DNA of 64,000 nt from NCBI GenBank assembly GCA_937918935.1, contig CAKZSI010000072.1, positions 16,049 to 80,048 on the forward strand, given 5' to 3'. This stretch comes from an uncultured Chloroflexales bacterium (GTDB lineage: Bacteria > Chloroflexota > Chloroflexia > Chloroflexales > Chloroflexaceae). The translations under genes and the position numbers were made by a program. The notes below the pieces were generated by a model. That model was not told where the DNA came from. It made no database searches and worked only from the letters and a program-made list of their open reading frames with translations. Within the stretch, counting starts at the first letter, position 1; each line of letters starts with the position of its first letter. Shown here in pieces: positions 26,452-36,205 of this stretch.

Positions 26452-28785
26452 CTAATCCGCACCAGCGGGCGCCTTGGCCGGCTCAACCAGCGACTGGGCC
26501 TCGCGCTTGCTCTGCCAGATCGCCCAGAACAGCGCCGCGGCGCAGATGATCATCGCGATGATCACCCCCGGGCTGCCGGGATCGATCGTCACCACCATGG
26601 GCGCGATGATCAGGGCCACCAGGTTGATCACCTTGATCATCGGATTCAGGGCAGGACCGGCAGTGTCCTTGAGCGGGTCGCCGACGGTATCGCCGACCAC
26701 GGCGGCCTTGTGCGGCTCACTGTGCTTGCCGCCGAAGTTGCCCTCCTCGATGTACTTCTTGGCGTTATCCCAGGCGCCGCCGGCGTTGGCCTGGAACACG
26801 GCCATCAACTGGCCCGAGAGGATGATGCCGGCCAGGAAGCCGCCGAGCGCCTCGACCCCCAGAGTGAAGCCCACCAGGATGGGGACCATCACGGCGATAA
26901 TGCCCAGGCTGATCAACTCCTTCTGCGCCGCGGTGGTGCTGATGGTCACTGCGCGGGCGTAGTCGGGCTGCACCTTGCCTTCCATCAGGCCAGGGATGCG
27001 GAACTGCCGGCGCACCTCGGCGACGATCTGCGAGGCGGCGCGAGAGACGGCGCGAATGGTCAGCGAGGAGAACAGGAAGGGCACGGCTCCGCCGATGAGC
27101 AGACCGATGAAGACGATCGGCGCCGAGACGTTGATGCCGGTGAGCAACTGCACGCCCTGGTTGCCCGCCTCGATCAACTGTTGCTGCACCTTGTTCACGT
27201 CGGTGAGGTAGGAGCCGTAGAGCGCCACGGCGGCGATCACCGCCGAACCAATGGCGATACCCTTCGTCACTGCCTTGGTAGTGTTGCCCACCGCGTCGAG
27301 GTCATCCATCACGTTGCGGGCATTCTTGTCCAGCCCGGCCATTTCGCCGATACCGTTGGCATTGTCCGAGATCGGCCCGAAGCTATCCATCGAGATCGTA
27401 TTGCCGGTGAGCAGGAGCATGCCAATGCCGGTCAGCGAGACACCGTAGAGCATCGCTGTGAACGTCACCACCGGATCGGACGAATAGCCGCTGAAGATCA
27501 CCACCGAGGTGAGGATAGAGCCACAGATCACCAGGATGGCCCAGACACTCGACTCCATACCCAGGGCCAGACCGGAGAGGATATTCGTGGCCGCGCCGCT
27601 CTGGGAGGAACGCGAGACCTCCTTCACCGGATTGTAGTGAGTGCTGGTGAAGTACTCGGTCAGCTTATCGAGCACAATCGCCAGCGCAACGCCAGCGATT
27701 GTCGCCCAGAGCGGACGCCAGTCAATCGCGCCGCCGGCAGGATCGCGCATGAACACCGCTGTCGCGGCCACACAGCCGGCAATCGCCAGGCCCGCGGCGA
27801 TATAGAAGCCGCGGTTCATGGCGGCCATAGCATTACGGCGGCGCTCATCGGTGGTCACGAACAGGTTGCCGATCACCGAGGCAACCACACCGATGGCCCG
27901 CAGCACCAGGGGGAAGATGATGAAGCGCAGGTCGTACTGCCCATCGCCGATCGTCCCGGCCACGGCATCGCCCAGCACCAGACCGAGGATCAACGCCGAG
28001 ACCAGGGTCACCTCGAAGCTCTCGAACACGTCGGCGGCCATACCGGCGCAGTCGCCGACATTATCGCCCACCAGGTCGGCGATCACCGCAGCGTTGCGCG
28101 GGTCATCCTCGGGGATGCCGGCCTCGACCTTGCCCACCAGATCGGCGCCGACATCGGCGGCCTTGGTATAGATGCCGCCGCCCACGCGCATAAACAGCGC
28201 GATCAGCGAGCCGCCGAAGCCGAAGCCCAGCAGCGCGTCGGGGGCCGCGATACCGAACACCATAAAGATCAACGTGCCGCCCAGGAGCCCCAGGCCCACG
28301 GTGAGCATGCCCGTCACCGAGCCGGCGCGGTAGGCGATCTGCATCGCCGGGTTGTACCCCTTGCGCGAGGCGGCGGCCACGCGCACGTTCCCCTCGACCG
28401 CGACGTTCATACCCACGAAGCCCACGCTGTAAGAGAAGAGCGACCCCATCAGGAAGGCGATGGCCCGTCCGATGGCTACCCACAGCGTGGCTGCTTCAGG
28501 ACTGCCAAAATGCTCGACTGCTTCGCGCGTTGGCGGGATAATAAACACACTCGCGCCAAGCACGAACGTGAGGATCACGATGAGGATGGCAATGGTACGG
28601 AACTGCTGGCTGAGATAGGCATTGGCGCCCGACTTGATGAACCCCCAGACCTCCTGCATCTTCGTCGTGCCCTTATCCTGAGCGAGGATCATGCTCCTCA
28701 GGTAAAAGGCATAGGCGATGCCGAAGATGGAGATGATGAGCACCGTCCATACGGCGTACTGCTGTAGTGCTGTGAGATCCTGCAT
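26452..28785 (-). CDS. hppA: Membrane-bound proton-pumping pyrophosphatase, K+-independent type
   Basis: The protein (777 aa, about 16 hydrophobic helices) uses PPi hydrolysis to pump protons. The substrate segments [40 protein letters not shown] and the C-terminal [20 protein letters not shown] are intact. In [10 protein letters not shown] the Lys replaces the Ala of K+-dependent enzymes, marking the K+-independent H+-PPase class. ATG at 28785 has AAGGAG nine bases upstream. The leader is long (about 215 bases) if the TATAAT at 29015-29010 is its -10 box. In phototrophic Chloroflexales this pump recovers energy from biosynthetic PPi. Confidence 0.95.
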   Translation of the reverse strand: MQDLTALQQYAVWTVLIISIFGIAYAFYLRSMILAQDKGTTKMQEVWGFIKSGANAYLSQQFRTIAILIVILTFVLGASVFIIPPTREAVEHFGSPEAATLWVAIGRAIAFLMGSLFSYSVGFVGMNVAVEGNVRVAAASRKGYNPAMQIAYRAGSVTGMLTVGLGLLGGTLIFMVFGIAAPDALLGFGFGGSLIALFMRVGGGIYTKAADVGADLVGKVEAGIPEDDPRNAAVIADLVGDNVGDCAGMAADVFESFEVTLVSALILGLVLGDAVAGTIGDGQYDLRFIIFPLVLRAIGVVASVIGNLFVTTDERRRNAMAAMNRGFYIAAGLAIAGCVAATAVFMRDPAGGAIDWRPLWATIAGVALAIVLDKLTEYFTSTHYNPVKEVSRSSQSGAATNILSGLALGMESSVWAILVICGSILTSVVIFSGYSSDPVVTFTAMLYGVSLTGIGMLLLTGNTISMDSFGPISDNANGIGEMAGLDKNARNVMDDLDAVGNTTKAVTKGIAIGSAVIAAVALYGSYLTDVNKVQQQLIEAGNQGVQLLTGINVSAPIVFIGLLIGGAVPFLFSSLTIRAVSRAASQIVAEVRRQFRIPGLMEGKVQPDYARAVTISTTAAQKELISLGIIAVMVPILVGFTLGVEALGGFLAGIILSGQLMAVFQANAGGAWDNAKKYIEEGNFGGKHSEPHKAAVVGDTVGDPLKDTAGPALNPMIKVINLVALIIAPMVVTIDPGSPGVIIAMIICAAALFWAIWQSKREAQSLVEPAKAPAGAD

Positions 28786-29009
28786 CGTCCAACTCCTTCA
28801 CGTTGCGTCGGCAAGCAAACCGAATATCACGCTCAGGCGCAGTTCACACTCGCGTGACCATCTGGTCTTCACCTCCACAGACTGGTTGCATGGATCAACG
28901 ATCAAGCTGGCACGTCGAGGTCTGAACCATGCCTTAAACGGCAAGGGCGCTCAGTAACCCTGGCAACGCCCTCGACATCGTTCCGCGACGGGGAGATCTG
29001 GTGAGTGCA

Positions 29010-29015
29010 ATTATA
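29010..29015 (-). promoter_or_regulatory. Consensus -10 box, probable hppA promoter
   Basis: TATAAT on the minus strand is a perfect -10 hexamer, about 225 bases before the hppA start; a second weaker box TAGAAT lies upstream near 29045. No good -35 box is at 17 bases. The remaining 28786-29324 gap shows no gene, only a hairpin-rich stretch near 29210-29250 (GGGGG...CCCCC) before the acyl-CoA dehydrogenase. Confidence 0.4.
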
Positions 29016-29324
29016 CCGCAGTTGCGTATCCGTGGAGCCTATTCTAACACATGCACTTCGCGATTGTAAAGAATGGTATCGTAATCTTCGCCTAAAGTTG
29101 TCAATGCTCACTCGGATGTTGGGCAAAGGCCGTGCAGAACCGCTGCCCGCCCGGCCCGCGGGTGTGGTAAGCTTAGACATGATTCGCACAGCAGACCTCG
29201 GCATGACCATTCGGGGGAGGCGTCGAGGGGTTTCTATCCCCCGGCATCCCCTTCCGGCGCGGCGTCGCCGCACGACCCGGACGAAGCGTTCGACGCCCAC
29301 ACCCTCAACGAGGAGGAATTTCCC

Positions 29325-30479
29325 ATGGAACGCACGATCTTTACGAGTGAGCATCACCTGTTTCGCCAGAGCTTTCGCACCTTCGTCGAGCGCGAGATCG
29401 CCCCAAATTACGAACGCTGGGAGCGCGAAGGGGTGGTTGAACGCGCCCTGTGGGCGAAGGCGGGCGCGGCGGGCTTTCTCAGCCTGGGCATCGCCGAGGA
29501 GGACGGCGGCTCCGGCATTGACGACTTCCGTTATAACGCGATCATCACTGAGGAGTTGTCGCGCCCGTTCTTCATGGGGGTGGGCTTCTCCGTCCACACC
29601 GATCTGGTCATTCCCTACCTGGTGAACCACGGCAGCGCCGAGCAGCGCCGCCGCTGGTTGCCCCGCATCGCCAGCGGCGAGTGCATCGGGGCCCTGGCCA
29701 TGACCGAGCCCGCCGCCGGCAGCGACCTGGCCGGCATTCGCACCACCGCCCGGCGCGAGGGTGATTATTACCTCCTCAACGGTCAGAAGACCTTTATCTC
29801 CAACGGCATCAATGCCGACCTGGTGATCGTGGCCGTCAAGACCGACCCCGCCGCCGGCCACCGAGGGATCAGCCTGCTGGTGGTCGAGCGCGATATGCCC
29901 GGCTTCAGTCGCGGCCGCAATCTCGAGAAGATCGGCCAGCACGCCCAGGATACCGCCGAACTGTTCTTCGACGACGTGCGGGTCCCCGTTGCCAACCTGC
30001 TCGGCGAGGAGGGCCGCGGCTTCGCCTACATGATGAGCAAGCTGCCCCAGGAACGCCTGATCATCGCCGTCAGCGCCATGGCCGGCGCCGAGGCCGCCTT
30101 TGAGATGACCGTGGCCTACTGCGCCGAGCGCACCGCCTTTGGTCGGCCCATCGGCGATTTTCAGCATACCCGCTTCCTGCTCGCCGAACTGAAGACCGAA
30201 CTGACTATCGGTCGCGTCTTTGTTGACCGCTGCATCGAGGCCCACACCGCCGGCCGGCTGACCACCGAGGAGGCTTCGATGGCCAAGTGGTGGGCCACTG
30301 AACTCCAGAACCGCGTAGTGGATCGGGGGGTGCAGCTCCACGGCGGCTACGGCTACATGCGCGAGTATCCCATCGCCCGCGCCTTCGTTGATGCTCGCGT
30401 GCAGACGATCTACGGCGGCACCACCGAGATTATGAAGGAGATTATCGGGCGTTCGCTGTTTCCAAAACGGCAGGGGTAG
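29325..30479 (+). CDS. Acyl-CoA dehydrogenase
   Basis: The protein (384 aa, the usual length) performs the FAD-dependent alpha-beta dehydrogenation of an acyl-CoA in fatty acid or branched-chain degradation. Conserved parts are [50 protein letters not shown] and the C-terminal [17 protein letters not shown], where the Glu is the likely catalytic base. ATG at 29325 has a strong AGGAGG site. The thiolase gene begins 64 bases downstream, so the two form a short beta-oxidation unit. Chain length preference is unknown. Confidence 0.92.
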   Translation: MERTIFTSEHHLFRQSFRTFVEREIAPNYERWEREGVVERALWAKAGAAGFLSLGIAEEDGGSGIDDFRYNAIITEELSRPFFMGVGFSVHTDLVIPYLVNHGSAEQRRRWLPRIASGECIGALAMTEPAAGSDLAGIRTTARREGDYYLLNGQKTFISNGINADLVIVAVKTDPAAGHRGISLLVVERDMPGFSRGRNLEKIGQHAQDTAELFFDDVRVPVANLLGEEGRGFAYMMSKLPQERLIIAVSAMAGAEAAFEMTVAYCAERTAFGRPIGDFQHTRFLLAELKTELTIGRVFVDRCIEAHTAGRLTTEEASMAKWWATELQNRVVDRGVQLHGGYGYMREYPIARAFVDARVQTIYGGTTEIMKEIIGRSLFPKRQG

Positions 30480-30482
30480 AGG

Positions 30483-30508
30483 GGTGGGCAAACCCGGTTT
30501 CCCCACTG
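30483..30508. repeat. Family A palindrome between the dehydrogenase and thiolase genes
   Basis: GGTGGGCAAACCCGGTTTCC followed by CCACTGCC begins three bases after the dehydrogenase stop. It is transcribed within the presumed operon. Confidence 0.6.
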
Positions 30509-30543
30509 CCCCTGCCCGCCGGAATCTCCATAGGAACATCACC

Positions 30544-31764
30544 ATGCCAGATGCTTTCATTTTCGATGCGATCCGCACCCCCAGGGGGCGCGGCAGGGCC
30601 GGGGGCGGCCTGGCCGGGGTCAGGCCGGTGCACCTCCTCACCGGCCTGCTGCGCGAGTTGCCGCGGCGCACCGGCCTCGACCCCGCCGCGATTGAGGATG
30701 TCATCCTCGGCTGCGTAACACCTGTCGGCGAGCAGGGGGCCAACATTGCCCGCACGGCGGTGCTCGCCGCCGGGTGGGACGAGCGCGTGCCAGGGGTGCA
30801 ACTCAACCGTTTCTGCGCCAGCGGCCTGGAGGCGGTCAACCTGGCCGCAGCCATGGTCCGCTCGGGGTGGGAAGCGTTGGTGCTGGCCGGGGGCGTCGAG
30901 TCGATGTCGCGCGTGCCGATGGGCAGCGATGGCGGCGCCTTGATGGACGATCCGGAGATCAGTCAGGCGGCCGGCTTCGTGCCCCAGGGCATCGGCGCCG
31001 ATCTGCTCGCTACCCTCGATGGCTTCAGCCGCGAGGAGCTAGACGCCTTCGCCGCCGAGTCGCAGCGCCGCGCCGCCGCTGCCCGTGCCGCGGGGCGCTT
31101 CGCCCGCTCAATCGTGCCCGTGCGCGACGCTGGCGGTCAGGTGCTCCTGACCGAAGACGAGCATATTCGCCCCGATACCACCCTCGAGACCCTGGCCAGC
31201 CTGCCGCCAGCCTTCGCCCGGCTCGGCGCGTCGGGCTTCGACGCCGTGGCCCTGCGGCGCTACCCGCAACTCACGCGCATCGAGCATCTGCACACCGCCG
31301 GTAACTCCTCGGGCATCGTGGACGGCGCGGCGCTCGTGCTGGTGGGCAGCGAGGCCCGCGGACACGCCCTGGGCCTCACGCCGCGGGCGCGTATCGTCTC
31401 CGCCGCCGTGGTCGGCAGCGAGCCAACAATCATGTTGACCGGCCCGGCCCCCGCGGTGCGCCTGGCCCTCGAACGTGCCGGCCTCGGCTTTGACGACATT
31501 GACCTGTTCGAGATCAACGAGGCCTTCGCCGCAGTGGTGCTGCACTTTCAGCGCGAGACCGGGGTGGACCTCGAACGGATCAATGTCAACGGCGGGGCGA
31601 TTGCCCTGGGGCATCCCCTGGGCGCGACCGGGGCGATGATCCTCGGAACCCTGCTCGACGAGTTGGAGCGCCGCGGCGGGCGCTACGGCCTGGCGGCCCT
31701 CTGCGTTGGCGGGGGCATGGGCATCGCCACCATCATTGAGCGTTGCCCTGGCGAACATGATTGA
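30544..31764 (+). CDS. Acetyl-CoA acetyltransferase (thiolase)
   Basis: The protein (406 aa) is a thiolase that splits or forms beta-ketoacyl-CoA. The nucleophile Cys is in [13 protein letters not shown] (near residue 92), the active-site His in [18 protein letters not shown], and the second Cys in [16 protein letters not shown] at 30544 has AGGAAC upstream; the longer frame would translate the family A palindrome. It lies downstream of the acyl-CoA dehydrogenase. Degradative (FadA-like) rather than biosynthetic function is inferred from that neighbour. Confidence 0.93.
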   Translation: MPDAFIFDAIRTPRGRGRAGGGLAGVRPVHLLTGLLRELPRRTGLDPAAIEDVILGCVTPVGEQGANIARTAVLAAGWDERVPGVQLNRFCASGLEAVNLAAAMVRSGWEALVLAGGVESMSRVPMGSDGGALMDDPEISQAAGFVPQGIGADLLATLDGFSREELDAFAAESQRRAAAARAAGRFARSIVPVRDAGGQVLLTEDEHIRPDTTLETLASLPPAFARLGASGFDAVALRRYPQLTRIEHLHTAGNSSGIVDGAALVLVGSEARGHALGLTPRARIVSAAVVGSEPTIMLTGPAPAVRLALERAGLGFDDIDLFEINEAFAAVVLHFQRETGVDLERINVNGGAIALGHPLGATGAMILGTLLDELERRGGRYGLAALCVGGGMGIATIIERCPGEHD

Positions 31765-31797
31765 GGGGCGTGGGGAAACCGGGTTTCCCCACGCCCC
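31765..31797. terminator. Best family A copy: 16-bp perfect palindrome after the thiolase gene
   Basis: GGGGCGTGGGGAAACC (31765-31780), one centre base G, GGTTTCCCCACGCCCC (31782-31797) match perfectly over 16 bp, starting at the first base after the thiolase stop. CTTCCTGT rather than a T-run follows, so termination is plausible but not canonical. Confidence 0.6.
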
Positions 31798-31896
31798 TTC
31801 CTGTGGGCACGGTCAGGGAGCGCTTGCCCTCCCTGAATAACCTTCTTCTGCAAGGCCGCGAGCCTGACTTGCAAGCATGGAGCGATGAGGTGAGCT

Positions 31897-32586
31897 ATGA
31901 GCAGCACGGCAGTAGCCGCGGCGCCGGTCGTCTACCCCGATAGTGACGGTCAACCCATGGCGGACAATACCAGACAGTTTCGAGCCATTGTCACCATCCA
32001 GGGCAACCTCGACGCTCTGTTCCGCAACCGTCCCGACGTGTTCGTCGCCGGTGACCTGCTGTGGTATCCGGTTGAAGGGCGGCCCGACATTCGTCGTGCG
32101 CCTGACGCAATGGTCGTCTTCGGGCGTCCCCGGGGCGATCGTGGCTCCTATCGCCAGTGGGAAGAGGACGGGATCGCGCCCCACGTGGTCTTTGAGGTGC
32201 TGTCGCCGGGAAACAGACTGGCCGAGATCGCCGCTAAGTTTGAGTTCTATGACCAGTATGGGGTCGAGGAATACTATCTCTACGACCCCGAGAGCGGGGA
32301 TCTGAGCGGCTGGCAGCGCAGAGAAGGGCGGTTGAGGGTCATCCCCGAAATCGACGGCTGGATCAGTCCACGCCTGGGTGTACGCTTCGTCCGCGAAGGC
32401 GACCAGGTGCGGATGTACCTGCCCGACGGGCGCCCGTTCTTGAGCTTCGTCGAACTGCAGGCCCAGATGGAGGCGGAGCGGGAGCGGGCGGAGGCGGAGC
32501 GAGAGCGGGCGGAGGCGGAGCGCCAGCGTGCCGAGCGTCTGGCGGCGCGCCTGCGCGCGTTGGGGGTTGATCCTGATCAGGAGTAG
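31897..32586 (+). CDS. Uma2 (DUF820) family putative nuclease-fold protein with coiled-coil tail
   Basis: The protein (229 aa) shows the PD-(D/E)XK-like Uma2 core common in Chloroflexota and cyanobacteria: RRAPDAMVVFGRPRGDRG, PHVVFEVLSPGNRLAEIAAK and YGVEEYYLYDPESGDLSGW. The Asp, Glu and Lys of the fold are present. The last 50 residues are repeated ERERAEA units followed by RQRAERLAARLRALG, a charged coiled coil. ATG at 31897 follows GAGGTGAGCT. The role of Uma2 proteins is unknown; they occur in large families and may be mobile. No obvious partner gene lies next to it. Confidence 0.82.
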   Translation: MSSTAVAAAPVVYPDSDGQPMADNTRQFRAIVTIQGNLDALFRNRPDVFVAGDLLWYPVEGRPDIRRAPDAMVVFGRPRGDRGSYRQWEEDGIAPHVVFEVLSPGNRLAEIAAKFEFYDQYGVEEYYLYDPESGDLSGWQRREGRLRVIPEIDGWISPRLGVRFVREGDQVRMYLPDGRPFLSFVELQAQMEAERERAEAERERAEAERQRAERLAARLRALGVDPDQE

Positions 32587-32633
32587 AGCATGATTTGCGC
32601 CTCCAGTACCCTCCTGAAGTGCGCAGGCAGACA

Positions 32634-32649
32634 GGGCTGATGCAACGTC
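32634..32649. repeat. Short dispersed repeat, family D
   Basis: GGGCTGATGCAACGTC, identical to the copy at 9691-9706, here in the gap between two convergent genes. Confidence 0.6.
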
Positions 32650-32739
32650 GGCGGGCCGTGGGGCGGCGTAGCCGCCAGACCCGCCGACAAACCCGGGGGC
32701 TGAGGCTTGCCGCGTGTGTTCACAGCCTTTCCCCTACGT

Positions 32740-33654
32740 TCACCTTAGCATTGTCAGCGCCGCGACGCCGAACAACACCTGCACGAGGGCCGAGGTCACC
32801 TGGAGCATGCGCGCGCCTACCGGCTCGCGCCCATACAGCCACAACCCCACCCCGACGTTGAGGAAGAGGATCGCCGCCCCGGCCAGGGGAAGCAGAAGGA
32901 TCTGGTAGCGGAACGCCATCTCTACAATGGCGCCCGTGGCATCGCTGCGCCAGCCGATCAGCGGAGGAAAGGAAGGATACAGGACCATCAACGCGCCGAG
33001 CAGGGCCAGGTTGAGCAGGATGGCCCCGATCACGCCGCCCCGCACCAGGGGATCGCGCCAGAAGTTGTAGGCAAAGACCCGGCCCGCCTCCACGCCCGGC
33101 GCGAGTTGCTGCACCACACCCAGGCGCCGGAGTTGCTCCAGATCCTGCACGAACCCATCCACGTCCCGTGGTGACACAGCATAGGACTCAGACGGCGTGT
33201 GGATGATCAGCGCCCGCTTCAGCGGCACGGTGCTGAAACGATGGACCTCGCGGCCCTCGGGCAGGCGCGCGGATCCACTCAGGTAGGCGATGCTGGCGAA
33301 GGGTGAGGCGCCTCTGGCGGGGGCGCTGAGGCCGCTCTCGATGCTCTCGATCCGCCCCATGGGTACAATGGCGCGGTTGCCCAGCCAGAGGATGTAGAGG
33401 CCGTTGCGGTCAAGGGTGTAGGCCAGACTCTGCGCCGCGGCCACGCGATAGGCCAGGAACGCAGCGCAGGTGAGAAGTGCCAGTGCCGCTACCTGGCGGA
33501 GAAACAGGCGTCCATCAATTGGCCACAGTTCGGGCGGTTGCACCAGCAGCGTGACCAGGCTCGCCAGCAGGTAGCCCGCCACCCCGAGTGCGGCAATACA
33601 GGCTGCCAGGGCCACCCACAGGCGCCAGGAAGGTTGAGCGGTCCAGCGTCGCAT
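32740..33654 (-). CDS. Membrane protein with bacterial PH-like domain, function unknown
   Basis: The protein (304 aa) begins with two membrane helices (LWVALAACIAALGVAGYLLASL and FLRQVAALALLTCAAFLAYRV). A soluble segment of about 100 residues follows (YTLDRNGLYILWLGNRAIVPMGRIESIES ... RALIIHTPSESYAVSPRDVDGFVQDLEQLR), with the strand pattern of bacterial PH (DUF304-like) domains. Two more helices close the protein. Such proteins are often envelope-associated, but no activity is known. It appears monocistronic, convergent with the Uma2 gene. Confidence 0.65.
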   Translation of the reverse strand: MRRWTAQPSWRLWVALAACIAALGVAGYLLASLVTLLVQPPELWPIDGRLFLRQVAALALLTCAAFLAYRVAAAQSLAYTLDRNGLYILWLGNRAIVPMGRIESIESGLSAPARGASPFASIAYLSGSARLPEGREVHRFSTVPLKRALIIHTPSESYAVSPRDVDGFVQDLEQLRRLGVVQQLAPGVEAGRVFAYNFWRDPLVRGGVIGAILLNLALLGALMVLYPSFPPLIGWRSDATGAIVEMAFRYQILLLPLAGAAILFLNVGVGLWLYGREPVGARMLQVTSALVQVLFGVAALTMLR

Positions 33655-33670
33655 CCGAGTATCTCATCTG

Positions 33671-33820
33671 GATAACCAGGTTATCCGATCACGTTCTGGG
33701 AGGGCTGCCCCCACCCAGAACCTCCAGGAGGCGTGTGAGGAAGCCGAGGTTCCCCACCCTCTTCCACGTGAGCGAAGAAAAAAGCGCGTTCCCGGGAGAG
33801 CGCAGCCCTCCCGTCCACTC
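33671..33820. repeat. Cluster of palindromes (families C, A, C) between two minus-strand genes
   Basis: GATAACC-A-GGTTATC (33671-33685), GTTCTGGG...CCCAGAAC (33693-33721), a degenerate family A copy GAGGAAGCCGAGGTTCCCC (about 33736-33755) and CGGGAG...CTCCCG (33793 onward) follow one another. The gap holds no gene. Confidence 0.6.
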
Positions 33821-33855
33821 CCGCAGGAGGTGGTCCGGATAGGCTCCAGAGCCTC

Positions 33856-35403
33856 TCATGGCACGGGCGTCGCCGTCGCGGTCGGCTCAGGCGTCGGCGT
33901 CGGCAACGGGGTGGGCGGGCCGGGCAGATAGGTCGGCTCGGGAGTGGGGAGCGGCGTCGCGGGCGCGGCCGTCGGGCTGGGTGTCGGCTCAGGGAAGCGC
34001 CGGACAGTCAGGGTCTCCCGCTGCTCCTCCACCCAGCGATCGAGGGCCTCGGTGCGGGCCTTGCGTAGCTGGTTCTCCTCCGAAGGTATTTCGCGACGGG
34101 TCACTTCGAGAACGTGCCAGCCAAACCGGGTGCGGATCGGGTCGCTGATCTGCCCCTCGGGCAAGCCGAAGGCGGTCGTAACCAGTTCGGGCGGGTAGGT
34201 GGCGCCGTTGTCCGCACGTCCGTCGCGGTCGAAGGCGCCGAGATCGCCGCCCTGCTCACGCGAACCGGCATCATCGGAGCGTTCGGCGGCCAGAGCAGCA
34301 AAATCGGCGCCGCCGCGCAATTCGGCGGCGATCGCTTCGGCCCGCGGCTGTGCCTCGGCGAATGCGGACTCGATCTGCTCCTGGGCGGCGCCTTCGGGCG
34401 TCGTTACAGCGACCAGGATCTGGCGGGCGCTGACGCGCTCCGGCTCCTGGCTGTACGCAAAACCCTCCTCGGGCACCAGGGCCTCCTGCACGCGGGTCGT
34501 AACCACCTGCTCACGGTACTGGGTCAACAGGGCAGCGCGGAAATCGTCTTTACTCAACTCAGGTTTGGCGGCAACGGCGGCCAGTTCCAGTTCGTAGCGC
34601 CGGAAGATCTCATTAACGATCCCATCAACCTGCAAGGCCGCCTCGGCGGGCGCCGGCGTCGGGCGTGGCGTGCTGGTCGGTGCAGGAGTGGCCGTAGGTG
34701 CGGGAGTGGCCGTGGGGCCGCCGGGGGTTGGTGTGGCCTCGGGTGTCACGGTGGGCGCCGGGGTCTCGGTTGCGCCGGGGGTGGCGGTTGCCCCTGCGCT
34801 TTCCGGCGTCGGTGTCACCGTATCCGTCACCGGCTCGGTGGGCGGAGGCAAAAAGATCAGCCCGAGATCGCCGACCATGGCCTGGTTCACTTCGTCGTCG
34901 GTCACCAGAATGCCCATCAGGGTAGCCCCCTGCAGCTTCACCTGGCGCGTGATCCACTGCTCAACCACCGTCTCATCCACGGGAGCGCCGCGGATGGCGG
35001 CGACCTGCTGGTCAATCACCGGACTCTGACCAAGGAACTGCTGGGTGAACTGGGGATTGCCGCCAAAGAGGGCCAGGAGTTGAAAGTTCTGCGTGATCTG
35101 ACGGGCGTAGGCCTGGCGCCGCTCGGTCCAGTAGCCTGATCGGGTGAGTTCAGCCGCGCCGACACGGGAGACGGGGCGGCTCGGCAGCCAGAGGTTTTCG
35201 TAGGTCAGGCCGACCAGCACGGCCAGGAGGGCCAGGCCGACGGCCGCGGCGGTAACCAGGATAACAAGGCGCTGGCGTTGCTCTTCCTGGAGCTTACGCG
35301 CGGCCACGCGCCGCTGGCCCGCGGGGTTGCCTGCCGGCTTTGCGCGCGCGGAGGGCGACTTCGGGTCGCTGCCCCGCCGGGGGTTCTTTGGAGTTTCTGC
35401 CAT
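33856..35403 (-). CDS. Membrane-anchored parvulin-type peptidyl-prolyl isomerase (SurA/PrsA-like)
   Basis: The protein (515 aa) has a basic cytoplasmic N-terminus, one membrane helix (LVILVTAAAVGLALLAVLVGL) and a SurA N-like helical part. The parvulin domain runs VSARQILVAVTTPEGAAQEQ ... GGDLGAFDRDGRADNG ... ISDPIRTRFGWHVLEV. It would help fold secreted proteins outside the membrane. A 60-residue Thr/Pro/Ala-rich insert (TPTPES ... TPRPTPAP) splits the N-terminal chaperone part, and a second such stretch forms the C-terminus; both look like extended, possibly glycosylated, linkers. ATG at 35403 (MAETPKNPRRG) was preferred to 35424. Confidence 0.85.
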   Translation of the reverse strand: MAETPKNPRRGSDPKSPSARAKPAGNPAGQRRVAARKLQEEQRQRLVILVTAAAVGLALLAVLVGLTYENLWLPSRPVSRVGAAELTRSGYWTERRQAYARQITQNFQLLALFGGNPQFTQQFLGQSPVIDQQVAAIRGAPVDETVVEQWITRQVKLQGATLMGILVTDDEVNQAMVGDLGLIFLPPPTEPVTDTVTPTPESAGATATPGATETPAPTVTPEATPTPGGPTATPAPTATPAPTSTPRPTPAPAEAALQVDGIVNEIFRRYELELAAVAAKPELSKDDFRAALLTQYREQVVTTRVQEALVPEEGFAYSQEPERVSARQILVAVTTPEGAAQEQIESAFAEAQPRAEAIAAELRGGADFAALAAERSDDAGSREQGGDLGAFDRDGRADNGATYPPELVTTAFGLPEGQISDPIRTRFGWHVLEVTRREIPSEENQLRKARTEALDRWVEEQRETLTVRRFPEPTPSPTAAPATPLPTPEPTYLPGPPTPLPTPTPEPTATATPVP

Positions 35404-35424
35404 GATGATGTATGTAAGCACCAT

Positions 35425-35456
35425 GTGGGAAGCGTGCCGTGCGGCACGCTTCCCAC
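35425..35456. terminator. Perfect 14-bp stem-loop between ssb and the parvulin gene
   Basis: GTGGGAAGCGTGCC (35425-35438), loop GTGC, GGCACGCTTCCCAC (35443-35456). On the minus strand it ends about 20 bases before the parvulin start and 150 bases after the ssb stop, so it could terminate the rpsF-ssb transcript. No T-tract follows. Confidence 0.5.
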
Positions 35457-35563
35457 AGGTTGGAGGGATCAGAAGTGGACTGCGACCATCTGCTACTGTA
35501 AGTATTCACACGTTGGCGGGTGGGGAGTGGAGCGACTACGCTGCCCCACAGGTCGTTTTTTCA

Positions 35564-35594
35564 GTGGTTCTGACGGCTGCGCCGTCAGAACCAC
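35564..35594. terminator. Perfect 14-bp stem-loop just after ssb
   Basis: GTGGTTCTGACGGC (35564-35577), loop TGC, GCCGTCAGAACCAC (35581-35594) lies 10 bases past the ssb stop on the minus strand. In that direction the stem is followed by TGAAAAAAC rather than Ts, so its role may be mRNA 3' protection. Confidence 0.5.
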
Positions 35595-35604
35595 CGCATC
35601 GTTA

Positions 35605-36054
35605 TTAAAACGGAATGTCCTCATCACCAATGTCAGGCGGGGGCGGAGGTTGCGCCCCGCCGCGCGGCGGGCGCGACGGTTCACGGGGCGGCGGATAGTC
35701 CTCGGTCTCACGGCTGGAGCGACTATCGAGTATGATCAGATCACTGGCGATCACCTCGGTGCGATAGCGCGTCTGGCCGCTCTGCTGATCCTCCCACGAA
35801 CGGGTCTGCAAGCGACCCTCCAGGTACACCCGCGCGCCTCTGCTCAGGTACTGGCTGCAGGTCTCGGCCAGGCGGTTCCAGGCCACGATGTTGAACCACT
35901 CGGTCTCATCATGGATCTCACCGGCACTATCGCGCCACTGCCGCCCGACGGCGAGGCGAAACGTGGTCACCGGGCTGCCCGAGGCGGTGTAACGCATTTC
36001 GGGATCGGCGCCGAGGCGGCCAATCAACATGACTTTGTTCAGATCACGCGCCAT
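35605..36054 (-). CDS. ssb: Single-stranded DNA-binding protein
   Basis: The protein (149 aa) coats single-stranded DNA in replication and repair. The OB-fold starts DLNKVMLIGRLGADPEMRYT and contains TTFRLAVGRQW, TEWFNIVAWNRLAETC and GARVYLEGRLQTRSWEDQQ. A Pro/Arg-rich linker leads to the acidic partner-binding tip DIGDEDIPF. ATG at 36054 starts MARDLNKV, as in relatives; AAGGACAGG lies upstream. It follows rpsF as in many bacteria, but the usual rpsR gene is not downstream. Confidence 0.95.
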   Translation of the reverse strand: MARDLNKVMLIGRLGADPEMRYTASGSPVTTFRLAVGRQWRDSAGEIHDETEWFNIVAWNRLAETCSQYLSRGARVYLEGRLQTRSWEDQQSGQTRYRTEVIASDLIILDSRSSRETEDYPPPREPSRPPRGGAQPPPPPDIGDEDIPF

Positions 36055-36100
36055 TGCTCGCCTGTCCTTCGCGCCCCACGTCTCCACGCGGCAGAGGTCA

Positions 36101-36205
36101 CGCTCACCCCTCGTCGCTCTCGCCAATCGGCTCGACCAGGCATGCGTGGTAGGTATTGACAGATTTTGCCGCTCACCCCTCGTCACTCTCGCCAACCGGC
36201 TCGAC
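36101..36205. repeat. Direct duplication of the rpsF 3' end in the rpsF-ssb spacer
   Basis: CGCTCACCCCTCGTCNCTCT and the following 16 bases occur at 36101-36136 and again at 36170-36205, 34 of 36 positions identical, 69 bases apart. The second copy contains the last codons and stop of rpsF; the first is untranslated. This looks like a recent tandem duplication. Confidence 0.75.

Noticed and set aside
26416..28767. 783-codon plus-strand open frame opposite hppA
   Set aside because: It is His/Asp/Gly/Arg-rich with no domain, and mirrors the strongly conserved pyrophosphatase; it arises from GC-rich third positions.
28902..30854. 650-codon minus-strand open frame spanning the acyl-CoA dehydrogenase gene
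   Set aside because: The plus strand carries all dehydrogenase motifs with a strong ribosome site.
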